Shown: positions 1 through 10,038 of the stretch, in pieces
Layout: each line of letters starts with the position of its first letter
Numbering within the stretch: position 1 is the first letter of the stretch
Assembly (NCBI GenBank): GCA_023014485.1
Contig: JAJOZX010002714.1
Span: 513,501-577,500, forward strand
Length of the DNA stretch: 64,000 bases
Source: Bathynomus jamesi
Lineage: Eukaryota; Arthropoda; Malacostraca; Isopoda; Cirolanidae
Direction of reading: 5' to 3'
Notes under the pieces: generated by a model
What the model saw: the letters and a program-made list of their open reading frames with translations, nothing else
Database searches by the model: none
What the model was told of the DNA's origin: nothing
Made by a program: the position numbers and the translations under genes

Positions 1-1
1 G

Positions 2-565
2 TTAAGAGTGATGGAAACAATTTCCAAATTAGCTAATGGAGGAAATGCAAATGATGTAGTTTCTGAATTTAAGCATGATACCACAGGGCAGCAAAAGGAA
101 CTAACAGCTGAGGATTACATCCTAAATGAAGTTTACAAATACATCAAGAAACGTTCTGATTACTACCAGGTTGCTGAAGTTGCTAGACCATCCAGAACCA
201 GATCTGAAAGTAGTTTTACAAAAGACTCAATGATAAATTGGCTGACAGAATATATAGAACAGCTGTGGAAAGGAATCACAGAGAGATTAAAGCATTTTGA
301 TAAAGATGGATCAACTGCCTGGAGTGAAGCACCAGCTGAAGGGACATTCTCCATTCTTGAACACAAAGGATCCATTAAGCCATCTCATTTGACTAAGCTG
401 TGCAGAATTGTGAAGGAGGGTCCAGCTCCAGGCACTAGATCTGCTGTAATGATCACACAGAAAGCCATTGATCAGTGGCCAAGCATACATGGCGGTAAAT
501 TCACAACAAATGCCTACATGCAAGGTCTAACATCGTCCACTGTTGCTACTGCAATGAATAAATAA
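2..565 (+). CDS. C-terminal part of an unrecognised protein
   Basis: An uninterrupted frame enters from the left edge and ends at TAA 563-565, giving at least 185 residues from a possible start near position 8. The frame is open back to base 2, so the true start is probably outside the window. I recognise no catalytic motif. The protein is polar and charged, with no signal peptide or membrane segment. One stretch, ending in GTFSILEHKGSIKPSHLT, followed by a Gly/Pro-rich EGPAPGTRS turn, looks like an ordered domain. A consensus splice donor lies eight bases after the stop. It could be the last coding exon of a host gene or the end of a transposon protein; neighbouring DNA is transposon-rich, so a transposon origin is at least as likely. 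Function is unknown. Confidence 0.45.
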   Translation, partial: LRVMETISKLANGGNANDVVSEFKHDTTGQQKELTAEDYILNEVYKYIKKRSDYYQVAEVARPSRTRSESSFTKDSMINWLTEYIEQLWKGITERLKHFDKDGSTAWSEAPAEGTFSILEHKGSIKPSHLTKLCRIVKEGPAPGTRSAVMITQKAIDQWPSIHGGKFTTNAYMQGLTSSTVATAMNK

Positions 566-570
566 ACTTA

Positions 571-579
571 AGGTGAGTT
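571..579 (+). other. Candidate 5' splice site
   Basis: The sequence AAG/GTGAGTT matches the metazoan donor consensus, with GT at 573-574, directly after the stop codon at 563-565. If used, the intron would lie in the 3' untranslated region. No acceptor can be assigned. Confidence 0.3.
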
Positions 580-852
580 ATAAACTGTACATTATTGTAT
601 TATTGTTTAGCTAAAACAATTTGTAATTGGTATGTCGTCAATTCAAGAGTTTACTATCATTAACCTATCTAGTGGTGTAAGGGAAAAAAAAGTAAATTCA
701 GAGCTGTGCTCCAGTAAATTTTTTCAAATCTGGAGTCATGTCCCCGCATCCGAGTAACACTCAAAATATATTCCCTCACTTCTTTATTTAGCACTACACC
801 ACTGCCTATGACCATCATCTAAAAAATCTCAATTTGACCTTGACCTTGATTA
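580..852. other. No gene seen
   Basis: AT-rich sequence between the first reading frame and Merlin copy A. I see no coding, RNA or repeat signal. Confidence 0.4.
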
Positions 853-1131
853 CCTTCATAGGTAATTTTTTATCATCACTCCAGTCTCTAGAAACTGAAA
901 ATAAAGTTTACCATAAGACTCTTTACATTTTTTAAACAACTTTTATTAAGTACAATATGAAGGCAAATGCCGATTAAAGCTATAAAATTAATGTTAAGAA
1001 GTTATTTTTTTTAGTAATAAAATCGTGGATCATGTTTTTGGGAGTGATAAAATGGCTGATCCCACAAAGGTTAGGAAGGTACCACTAACAAAATTAGGGG
1101 GTTTGACCTGAACTCTCAAGATTTTAGTGTC

Positions 1132-1344
1132 ATGATGGCGCCGGTTTGCGATGGTTATAATTATTCACTGTGTTTAACTTCATGCAAATTTTTTGATGAT
1201 GAAGAGGCTACATTTAATTTTTATGTAGAACACGGTGTATTGCTAAAAGAATTTATTTGCCCTAAAAAAAACAAGGAAGGTATTGTTTATGGTAATAAGT
1301 GTGTGTTCGATAAAAATAAAAAAGCATTTCATTGCCATAGGTAA
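1132..1344 (+). pseudogene. Merlin transposase N-terminal zinc ribbon fragment
   Basis: About 70 residues resemble the N-terminus of ISXO2/IS1016-type (Merlin) transposases. There is a FDDEEATFNFYVEHGVLLKE helix pair, then CPKKNKEG and a C-terminal CVFDK...FHCHR, the usual layout of a zinc ribbon preceding the DDE domain. The first ribbon half has only one cysteine left (ICPKK), so metal binding is doubtful. The frame stops at 1342-1344 with no catalytic domain behind it. The same stretch, with a frameshift, is present in opposite orientation at about 36500-36700. The family call rests on motif recognition, not a database search. Confidence 0.65.
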
Positions 1345-1688
1345 TAGTAGTACCTAAAATTAGGTTAGGTTAGTATAGTTTCACTACATATATATAAATG
1401 GGTTAATACGAGTTTTATTGTACTCAGAATATCAAAAGCAAATATAATTATAAAATATTAAAGCATAGTTTTCTCATCATTTTCATATAAGTCACTATGC
1501 TCGCAGATGCGTACTTAACAAATTATGTACATTTGAATATTATGACATTTTTGCATTTTTTTTCCCACCCTTCCAATATTTAATTAGTGACATCATGAGA
1601 ACATGATATATGAGCTAGACTTTTTAAGTTCTTAGGCCTTTTAAGTTGCTAGTCTACTTCTGTTAGTTTTTGATAGATGTTTGTGGCG

Positions 1689-1838
1689 ATGACATGTGAA
1701 CAGTGCGAATATTATTTTGAGGATTTAATATACGAAGTGCATTCTAATGACTTCCGAGCAATAGAAATATTGAATATGTTATTACATTATCATTTGTATA
1801 ATTTAGGTCTCAGGGGTACGGGGGCAGAGCCCCCGTAA
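1689..1838 (+). pseudogene. Second Merlin zinc-ribbon start, read into a palindrome
   Basis: A 49-residue frame opens with MTCEQCEYYFEDLIYEV, almost the same as the starts at 32035 and, on the minus strand, 31370. The shared pattern is M-x-C-x-x-C-E-x-x-F-E-D-x-I. After about 35 residues it runs into the left arm of the palindrome at 1773-2009 and stops there. It marks the 5' end of a different Merlin subfamily nested inside copy A. Confidence 0.5.
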
Positions 1839-2009
1839 AGATCACGCATCACAAATTGATCGGTATAAGGTTTTATATTTTTTATTTTTGAATTTCCGAC
1901 GCTAAAATGTCATTCAATCGATCAATTTGTGATGCGTGATCTTTATGGGGGCGGAGCCCCCGTACCTCCCGAGACCTAAATTATACAAATGATAATGTAA
2001 TAACATATG
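1773..2009. repeat. Long palindrome (foldback MITE)
   Basis: Arms of about 90 bp (1773-1862 and 1919-2009) are inverted copies around a 56-bp centre. Each arm contains a shorter inner hairpin, GGGGGC..GCCCCC. Broken pieces of the same repeat flank Merlin twin B at 34200-34236 and 34892-34936. Confidence 0.85.
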
Positions 2010-2029
2010 TTAGGTAAGGTTAGGTTAAT

Positions 2030-2225
2030 TAATACCAAAATATATTTTCCTAGTAATATTTGAGGTGTTTTGCTTAGATTTTGACCTCCATTTCCCTTGA
2101 AAATGGGCCAAACTTCAAAGTACTATAGCTTTGTTGGATCTCATTTCCGACGGAAATGGAGGTCATATTTGAACAAATCACATCAAATACTACTAGAAAA
2201 ATGTATTTTGGTGTGTAAAATGACT
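2030..2225. repeat. Imperfect palindrome of the Merlin-associated family
   Basis: Arms 2030-2118 and 2140-2225 carry the shared core TTTGATGTG..TTTG, a run like GACCTCCATTTCC, and GGAAATG inverted at the centre. Close relatives are at 32150-32355 and 32745-32945. Confidence 0.75.
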
Positions 2226-2561
2226 GAGTTACTTAAAACACATAATTATCTATAAATGTATATATATACCTTTTAGGTCACTCATTTGGCTATTTCTACA
2301 ATTTCCATAATTTATATATCAATGGATTCATTTTTACATCGCGAATGCACCCTAGATAGTCTCTACTGAAGGAATTACCCGCATTTTAGGGTATTTTTTC
2401 ACACTTATACCCCAAAACAAACCGTGTCCTAACTTAGTTTTGGGCAGTTCCCTCACTTGAGACTATCCAAATCGCATTCCTGGTGTAATAACAAATCCAT
2501 TGATCTATAAATTATGGGAATTGAAGAGACCGGACTGATAGTAAAAAATTACCCCTTCATA

Positions 2562-4229
2562 ACTCCTGAGCCAATGGTCATACAGAGCAGTAATTTGAGT
2601 TAAAACTGGAGCTCGACGCGTCGGGCGCCAATAATTTGAGTTAAAACTCTCGCCCGACACGTCGGGTATGGGAGTTATAGAAAAATCCTCGTACGACGCC
2701 ATCAGAGAATTCGAGCATTGGTGTATTCTGCAGTCTGGTGCAGAATGAAGTCTGTACGATATCTATGATTAGGCCTTAACATGTTCACGATCTAGACTAA
2801 GAAGTTGTCAAGTTTGCCTTCTCCACGTTATGACTAGTTATGGCTAGACTATATTAGCAATAACAACATGCCACCCTCCAGACAAAAGTGGCTTAATCTT
2901 GCCGAAGTACATTAAAAAACACGTTATTACCCAATCTCTATAGTTGAATAACCGATTTGAAATGGCATGTGGTTGGTTGATTTATTTTACGTCCTAACTA
3001 CTGAGGACACTGAGACAGACAATAACGCCACTAATCAGGAAAATAAATTTTAAGAGAACTAGGTGAGCCGAATACTGTACATTACGTGTAGCGGACTCGT
3101 CATTACACTCCCTCCCAATTTTGGGAGTCTATAGGATGATCCATGACTAGGCTAAATTAGCCTGTGACCCATGACATTGGAAAAAAAAGAACGGATGATC
3201 TCACCTTCAAATAATCCCCCTGTATCAGAGCTCTGAGGTTGTTTTATCCTACAACTACATAATATAAGGAAGATGGTTGGTTGATCGATTTTACGACTTT
3301 CGGCCAACTTAAGCCATTATCTCTTCGTCACAATGATGAGGGTGTTTGGTTAATATGATGGGTACCAAAATCCGTGACTGAGTAGAATGCAAATCAGCTG
3401 ATTTATGATTTAGTTTGTGATCTGGATTTGATTAGATAAATTTAGTTAAAAATTCAATATTATTTCCTACCTGGCAACATCATAGCAGCGATCAGAACCT
3501 GAGATTATAATACAGTGGTAAGCAACTGGTGTGACAGAATTGCCAACGATTTCACATATTCGTTCTGCCTATAGAGATTGCAGGAAGGTATATGTTTTTG
3601 TCAAAAAAGTAAATTCCTTAAGATGACAGTAAGCTCCAGTGAGGCGTAAAATTAGCGAAACAACATTTATTACTATTTTATTAAGCATCATCATTAGGGA
3701 CAACTAAAGAAAAATATATATTAAAGGGCTTACTTTTGAACATCAATATGCTTCTATATGCATTCTTTTGCCCAGTATACCAGTATACCTCAGTGCATGC
3801 ATCCCTACTTACACGATATCAATATGAAATTAAAACTCGATGTATTCATGCACACATTTTGCTCAGCAGCTGTGCACTAAATATATACAAAAGTTACAAA
3901 TTATAAGAGCCATGGCACGCTTACATTACCAATAGCAGTCTATGATTTCCTATGTTCTGAAATCTCTCAATAAAATTTTTATGTCCACCTTTTTGTTAAT
4001 CAGCTCTGCCCTAAATATAAACAACTTATTACAACATTACAACTATTACAACAACTAAATTACAAGACATTCCACTTTCACAGTACAAATTGTAGCCTAC
4101 GATTTCCTGTGTTTTAAAATCGTCCAATAACATTTTCTGTCCGCTGAGATGTCAGGATGTATGTGAAGAAGAGCAAGCCCTAAAAGTCGCTCTGCACCCA
4201 TTTGTGAGCGTAACCACGTCTTCAGTCTC
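2562..4229. other. No gene seen
   Basis: About 1.7 kb of AT-rich sequence with no supported coding frame. A phrase near 2590-2660 (TTTGAGTTAAAACT, then GACGCGTCGGGCG or GACACGTCGGGTA) occurs twice as a short direct repeat. Confidence 0.4.
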
Positions 4230-4738
4230 CTTAGAGTTGAGAACGACCAGTGTCATTGACGTCCCACTGTCCCATCTCACCAAAGTATTTGAAAGAATAG
4301 TTAGAGAGAAAATCTATGACTTCTTGAAGACGCTGGAAAGATTCAACGAGAATCAGCACGGATTCCGATCACGAAGATCATGCCTATCACAACTTATAGA
4401 GCACCTGAAAGCAATGAAAACTGCGATGTCATATACAGTACCCGGATTTTGCGTTTGACAAATGTGATCATGGTACAATAGCCCATAAAATGAAACATAT
4501 GGGAATAACAGGCAAAGTGGGAAAATGGATCCACAATTTCTTCAGAGAACGCTTACACATCGTAAAAATTCAAGTTATATCATCATCAGAATCGGAAGTA
4601 CGCAGCTCAGTACCACAAGGAACAGTATTGGCCCCACTCCTATTCATTATCATGATAACAGACATAAACAATGAAGTAACTAACAATAATATAGTAACAT
4701 CCTTTGCAGACGATACAAACATCAGCAGAAAAACCAGC
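4230..4738 (+). pseudogene. Non-LTR retrotransposon reverse transcriptase, first half
   Basis: The translation shows the fingers-palm part of a CR1/Jockey-like reverse transcriptase. HLTKVFERIVREKI and NQHGFRSRRSCLSQL come first (4270-4410). A frameshifted PDFAFDK palm A region follows near 4443. Then SSVPQGTVLAPLLFI and the active-site box FADDTN (4600-4720). At least one frameshift near 4440 breaks the frame. The copy is 5' truncated and is interrupted at 4738 by the hAT element 4747-8023; its reading resumes at 8032. The 8-bp duplication GATGCAAA marks the junction. Confidence 0.85.
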
Positions 4739-4785
4739 GATGCAAACAGGGCCGTAGCTTGGGGGTCGCCAGAGGTGGCTAAGCC

Positions 4786-4906
4786 TCCCCTGGAAAATTT
4801 TGAGTGTCACCAACGAATGGCAAATTTAGTTCTACTGGCATTTGAGAAAGAACGCACGAAAGCAATCAATATGGATATTCTTTTAAGAAAATTTAATGAT
4901 CAGTAA
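4786..4906 (+). pseudogene. hAT transposase C-terminal remnant
   Basis: About 35 residues, HQRMANLVLLAFEKERT followed by INMDILLRKFND and a stop, match the very end of hAT transposases, where the dimerisation region is followed by a leucine-rich helix and a short Asp/Phe tail. The rest of the gene is missing: only 40 bases separate it from the left terminal repeat. This suggests a large internal deletion joined the element's end to the 3' tail of the gene. Confidence 0.5.
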
Positions 4907-5444
4907 AACAGAAAGTTGCAACTGTTATGAAGTAATTTTAATTTTTTTATTAGTGTACTGAAGTATTGTATTTTGTTTCTAAATTTGGAAGCAATGGTTC
5001 TGTTGTTGTTTATTTTTCAATAACTATCAGATTCGACTAAAAGAAAAATTACGGCAATGCATTACAGTATACTATTTTATAATTATTACCAATTTGTTTT
5101 TTGTATTGTATCTAACTTCTAAGTCATGTTTCGTTTGTTTAAACTTTTTACATTCTGACACGTTGTTTACCAAGTAGTTTTAAAATTATAATTCAGTTTT
5201 GTAATTGTCTAATTGACCTGGTCCAATAAATGTGTATATAGTGGCCTACGGATCACCAATTTGATGTGGCCAAGAAAGTATGCTTACTATAATTAATGAA
5301 TTAGATTGAATAGAATAATTAGGGGTTACCAGTTTGGCTGTTTGGGGGCTACAGCCCAAACAAACAATATTTACAGTAATAAGGAAGAGAAATTACTTTG
5401 TTGTTTTGTGTTTAATTAGGAAAATAAATGAATTATTTGTTCAC

Positions 5445-5624
5445 AGTGATTAACAATTCTATAACGGTATTTATAGTGATTAACAATTCTATAACGGTAT
5501 TTATATTGATTAACAATTCTATAACGGTATTTATAGTGATTAACAATTATATAACGGTATTTATAGTGATTAACAATTCTATAACGGTATTTATAGTGAT
5601 TAACAATTCTATAACGGTATTTAT
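5445..5624 (+). repeat. 30-bp minisatellite, six copies
   Basis: Six nearly identical units of AGTGATTAACAATTCTATAA plus CGGTATTTAT. The unit is a multiple of three, so one frame reads as a repeated VINNSITVFI decapeptide. No start context or protein family supports real coding. Confidence 0.95.
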
Positions 5625-6576
5625 ACTATGTTACAGAGGACTGACTGATTGTTGGCAATACGAAATGGTTTCACAAGTATAATCGTCAAGTAATTGCAAT
5701 GATGATAAATACTAATTTAGGTCACCTAATGAGATATGCAGCCGTGAACGCAGAATAAGTAATTAAACCAATAATAACTGAGATACTGAAAGTACGGTAT
5801 GGTACATTTAATGGATTAGGCAAGTAAAATGAAATGCATAGATGAACAAATAAGCAAGCGGATACAAATACAGTAAGATAATTGAATACGGTAAAATAAT
5901 TGTACAGGCTTACCGCAGCCGTAATGAGAGAGTTAGTTTGCCGGTTGTTTGCGTACACTTTTGGGTACAGCCTATTCGCGAGGCTGAATTGCACTATGTA
6001 CGCTTCGCGGGAATTGCTTAACACGAAGGCAAAGGTAGGCTTGTGGCTTGTAGCCTACTAGAAGGTTTACGGACCTGGGCTTCGAAGGATTGCTTCTGCA
6101 GGCGGACTGGCCTTACCGGTGAGAGGATGAGTGTTGAGGGCCGGTAGAGACTTGCTGAAAAGGGGACCGACAGAAACTCCTGCAGCAGTGATGTTGCTTC
6201 TTGCAGGATGAAATTGTACAGGGCATTACTTGATGATAGATTTCGTGTATGCTTGACCGAAGTCTTGAAGAAATAGCGGGGCGCTCTCCGGCGAAGGCCG
6301 GAGAGCGGGTGGCGGACGAGTGGTGCGACTGACGAAGGAGCTGAGAGAGAGAGACGTAACGACAAAAACGAGAACATGGCAAGTGAGGATGATTTGAGAA
6401 AGAAATTGCATTTTATAGGCCTTGGTGACATCCTCTGGTGGTCATTTCGGGAAATACCACAAAAACTATGTTTCCTCCGTGGGCCTGTTCAATGCCCACG
6501 TGTATAGCTGTTTTGATTTCATGATGTTTGAAAACGGCGAGGAAAGGAATTTCTGGTCGGTCTCTACACGTATATA

Positions 6577-7899
6577 CTAGGGGCACTCAATATATTTTGC
6601 CTCACCCTTTTTTCTTAGCTAAATAATAGGTCATGGGGCTGAAATATCTTTTGGGCCGTAAGTTTGAACTTTCTGCGCTTCACATAACCAGATTTTTCCA
6701 GTTTGAACTTCCCCACTCCTTGTATAAAACCGCTTTTAAACGCTTTTAAACGCGCAGTGATGTGCGTCGTAAACTGAGAGCTGTTATCGAGTTCTTAACC
6801 GCAGAGAAGGAAACAGTTAGAAATATTCACAAACGTCTACAAAACGTTTACGGAGACGCTGTTGTTGATCGAAACACAGTTGGACGCTGGTCTAAACGTG
6901 TGAGATCATCGGAGAGGGGGAGAGCCAGCTTCGATGATGAGCCACGCAGTGGTCGCCCAGAATCGGCTGTGACATTTCACACTGTACAACGTGCTAACAG
7001 CATCATTCGATCAAATCGGCGCGTCACATACAAGGAGCTAACACTGGAGCTAGGAATTAGTGAGGAAGTGTGAATACTGGGATACTCAAAAGTGTGTTCA
7101 CGGTTTGTTCCTTGCGAACTGACTGAAGATCACAAAACCCATAGAAAAGAAATTGCTTCTGAGTCGTTGGTTCGATACTAGACAGAAGGGGATGACTTCT
7201 CTTTACGAATTGTGACTGGGGGATGAGACTTGGGTACACCACTTTCAAGCTGAAACAAAACGCCAATCCATGGAGAGGCATCACACAGACTCCCCACGCA
7301 AAAAAAAGTTCAAAATGGCTCCCTCTGCAGGAAAGGTTATGGCCACCATCTTCTGGGACATGAAAGGGGTGATTCTGTTGGACATTATGAAGCAAGGACA
7401 AACAATCAACTCAGAGGCATATATTGCTACCCTACAGAGATTCCAGAAACGTATAAAGCGAGTTCGACTGGAGAGAAAACTGGACGAATGCACGATAACG
7501 CAAGACCACACAACAGTTTACAAACAAGAGAGACCATCACAAAAATGCGCTTGACTATGTTACCCCACCCTCCATACAGCCCGGATCTGGCACTTTAAGA
7601 CTTTAATTTGTTTGGGCCAATGAAGGATGCTATTCGTGGAAGAAAGTTTCAGAGTGACGACGAGGTTGTTGATGAGTTTAAGAAGTGGGTCCAGCGGAAC
7701 CCAGTGGACTTTTACCAGCAAGAAATAAAGGCCCTTGTTTCGAGGTGGAGGAAATCCGTAGAAAAGGATGGAGACTGTGTGGAAAAATAAAAACTTATAA
7801 AAAATGTATGCAACTACTTGTGTTCAAAATTTCTGGAACTTACAAGGAAACTTAGAAAGAAAAAAAAAAGGTGGGGCAAAATATAATGAGTGGCCCTCG
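6577..7899 (+). mobile_element. mariner element nested in hAT
   Basis: The ends CTAGGGGCACTCAATATATT and its mismatched reverse at 7887-7899 form inverted repeats of about 35 bp, flanked by TA. Length (1323 bp) is normal for mariner. The interior is a broken mariner transposase. It inserted inside the hAT 4747-8023 and is therefore younger. Confidence 0.9.
6762..7789 (+). pseudogene. mariner transposase, inactivated
   Basis: In order: the N-terminal helix-turn-helix region (LRAVIEFLTAEKETVRNIHK, then VDRNTVGRWSKR) at 6762-7073; a frame ending at 7071-7073; the first catalytic box GDETWVHH near 7221; WDMKGVILLDIM near 7358; a degraded second box (TITQDHTT for the usual HDN-type motif) near 7493; and PPYSPDLAL-stop-DFNLFGPMKD near 7570-7625. 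Mariner needs D, D34D; here the second box has lost its canonical sequence and a TAA sits beside the third aspartate. Several frameshifts also occur. It is a dead copy. Confidence 0.9.
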
Positions 7900-8031
7900 T
7901 ATAAAATTTTAACTTTAACATGTGTTTTATTTTTACAAAGAATTCCCTGTATTATCGGTACTATGTAGCCTCCCCTATATTACCAGTAGCCTCCCCTGGA
8001 GATTACCATTAGCTACGGCCCTGGATGCAAA

Positions 8032-8815
8032 AGAGGTGAAGGCCTTAAACAGACACCATATTATGCCCCAGAGCGACAGGAAATTCAGAGAAGCACGAAA
8101 GCGATCGATTTGGGGGTTATAATGACTGATGATGCGAAATTAGAGACACAAAATCAGATAACGATAAACAAAGCAAAAAGTGTCGCGAGACAGGTACTGA
8201 GAACTTTTAAAAGAAGGGACAAGAGAGTAATGATTCCCCTGCTGAAAACACTGATCATAACAAAACTTGAATACTGCTCAGTTTTGACGTCCCCATATAA
8301 AAAGGAAGAAATTAAATACACTAGAAGAAATTCAGAGACATTTCACAGCCAAGATTGATGGCTGCAAAGAACTAAACTACTGGGAAAGGCTACGTAAACT
8401 AAATCTGTACTCCCTGGAAAGAAGAATAGAAAGGTACACCATAATTTACATTTGGAAAATGATCGAAAACTGGTACCAAACCTCAAACTAAACTCAATTA
8501 ACATCCAAACAACCCTGGAAAATAGGAAAGGCAGAATGTGTAGTGTTTCCAAACTAAAGGGCCGACAAGGGACCTCTTCAACACTGAAAGAAAATAGTTT
8601 GATTGTGAGGGGGCCAAAACTTTTTAATCAGCTTCCAAAGGACTTCAGGAACGTCGAAGGGGTCAAAGTTGAAGTCTTCAAAAGAAGACTAGATGCCTAG
8701 CTCAGGACGGTACCAGATGAGTCGGGTATACCTGGCTATGTTCGATGGAGAGCACAAGAGAGCAACTCGCTCCTTCATCAAGCCAGACCTAGAGGCAGGG
8801 CCACCAGCTTGACCT
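8032..8815 (+). pseudogene. Non-LTR reverse transcriptase, second half
   Basis: Reading resumes after the hAT insertion: DAKEVKALNRHHIMPQSDRK, then GVIMTDDAKLETQNQITINK (thumb region), LLKTLIITKLEYCSVLTSPY and the C-terminal RGPKLFNQLPKDFRN motif near 8600. It ends at about 8815 in RPRGRATSLT. At least three frameshifts or stops are present, including a TAG after RRLDA. The last 330 bp are near-identical in protein to the solo 3' piece at 20088-20412, so both belong to one family. The CR1 copy starting at 8816 cuts off its 3' tail. Confidence 0.85.
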
Positions 8816-8836
8816 AATAGTGTTGACCATTTTACA

Positions 8837-9232
8837 GACAATACCGCCGAGGACACAACGTATGTTATTCATATCGGTACTAATAACGTTTTAAATGCTA
8901 GATCAGAAGAACTGCTGGCTAGGTACAGGGACTTACTAGAGCGATTAAAGAAAAAAACTAATAAGATTGTTTTAACAGGTATACTTCCTCGAATTATCCA
9001 ACGTAACGATTTCTACAGCAAGGCGACCTATATTAACAATAACCTAAAGTCTCTTTGACAACAGGAAGGAGTGCATTTTGCGAATTTTTGGAACAATTTC
9101 TACGGCAGGAGGGACTTGTTCCTCGGAGATGGACTTCATCTTAATGACGTTGGAGCTGCGCGTTTAGGAAGACTATTTCATAATACTGTCTCTTCTTTTC
9201 AGGCTGCCATAACTCGAAAGGTCCCAGCGTAA
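8837..9232 (+). pseudogene. CR1 ORF1 esterase (SGNH hydrolase-like) domain
   Basis: About 130 residues end at TAA 9230-9232. VIHIGTNN is the GxN-type block of SGNH hydrolases, followed by LTGILPR, and DGLHLNDVGAARLGR carries the catalytic D-x-x-H box near the C-terminus. In CR1-clade elements this domain is part of the first open reading frame and is thought to help at membranes or in RNP function. The nucleophile serine block is upstream and not visible here, so the domain is truncated. A TGA at 9056-9058 interrupts it. Confidence 0.75.
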
Positions 9233-9279
9233 ATTCCACAAATTTCCCCTGCGCTCGCGAAGGTGTTGCAATTACAAAC

Positions 9280-10038
9280 AATTTGAAGGTTCTATCCTTA
9301 AATGCTCGTAGCTTACGAAATAAAATAAACGAATTTTTTTTCTTTAATTGCTTGTAAAGACTATGATTTAATTGCGATAAATGAATCGTGGCTTAGCACT
9401 GAAACACGTGACTTTTAGGGGAGTATCAAATTAGAGGTTATAGATTTTTTGTTAAAAACAGAATAGGTAGGCGAGGAGGCGGTGTTATGTTGTATATCAA
9501 AGATCATATTGCGAACGTTATAGAAGTAAAGCACACAATTCCAGAACCAATAGATTCGACTATAGCAGAACTTAAATTGAACGATTTCAAACTTGTTGTT
9601 GTGGTTATATATAGGCCCCCTAATCAAACAGCTGATACAGACGAAGCGTTATATCGTGAACTAAAGAGAATAATAGGTAGTGAGCAGGCTTTGGTTATGG
9701 GTGACTTTAATTGCGCCAACGTGAATTACGATACAATGCAGGGAGACGCGGAAGGTAATCGTTTAGTTAATTTTCTCGAGGATAGCTTTCTTATTCAAAA
9801 GGTTGGGGAACCTACGAGGTTGGACAGTATTTTAGATTTAGTAATAACTACGGATGATAGGCTAATTACTGATCTTCAAGTAATAGAACCGTTAAGCAAT
9901 AGCGATCACAATATGGTGGAGTTTGTCCTCTCAGTAAATCACTCGAAACCAGCTAACTCGACTAAAATTCTAACTTCCAGCACGCAGACTTTTGTAAATT
10001 TCGAAATAAATTGTTACACGTCAATTGGGAAAACGTAA
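9280..10038 (+). pseudogene. CR1 apurinic-like endonuclease domain
   Basis: The opening block LSLNARSLRNKINEF (from 9295) and INESWLSTETRDF (to 9418) are in frames different from the main stretch 9421-10038. The main stretch contains VVIYRPPNQTADT, the catalytic MGDFNCANVNY block and the C-terminal SNSDHNMVEF box. These are the metal-binding and catalytic signatures of AP-like endonucleases in non-LTR retrotransposons. Their role is nicking target DNA for target-primed reverse transcription. Frameshifts at about 9345 and 9418 break the protein. Confidence 0.85.

Larger units (their letters stand above)
861..2553 (+). mobile_element. Merlin-type DNA transposon, copy A (defective)
   Basis: The ends are inverted repeats of about 30 bp starting GGTAATTTTTTA, and the element is flanked by a perfect 8-bp duplication CCTTCATA (853-860 and 2554-2561). 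An 8-bp duplication and an ISXO2-type zinc-ribbon reading frame (1132-1344) fit the Merlin superfamily. About 0.8 kb between roughly 1405 and 2230 is absent from the inverted sister copy at 36143-36945. That block holds a second zinc-ribbon start and two palindromes, so a related element probably inserted here. No catalytic DDE region remains, so this copy cannot move by itself. Confidence 0.8.
4747..8023 (+). mobile_element. hAT element, internally decayed, hosting a mariner
   Basis: Terminal inverted repeats CAGGGCCGTAGCT (4747-4759 and the reverse at 8011-8023) and a perfect 8-bp duplication GATGCAAA (4739-4746, 8024-8031) identify a hAT-superfamily insertion. Of the transposase only a short C-terminal piece remains near the left end. 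The interior holds a 30-bp minisatellite (5445-5624), GC-richer unassigned sequence around 6000-6480, and a mariner element (6577-7899). It disrupts the older non-LTR reverse transcriptase. Confidence 0.9.

Noticed and set aside
5445..5624. CRISPR-like array
   Set aside because: Units are contiguous without spacers, and the context is eukaryotic. It is a minisatellite.
6018..6431. 137-residue minus-strand frame
   Set aside because: Low-complexity serine/leucine composition inside the hAT interior, with competing frames of similar length. No family.
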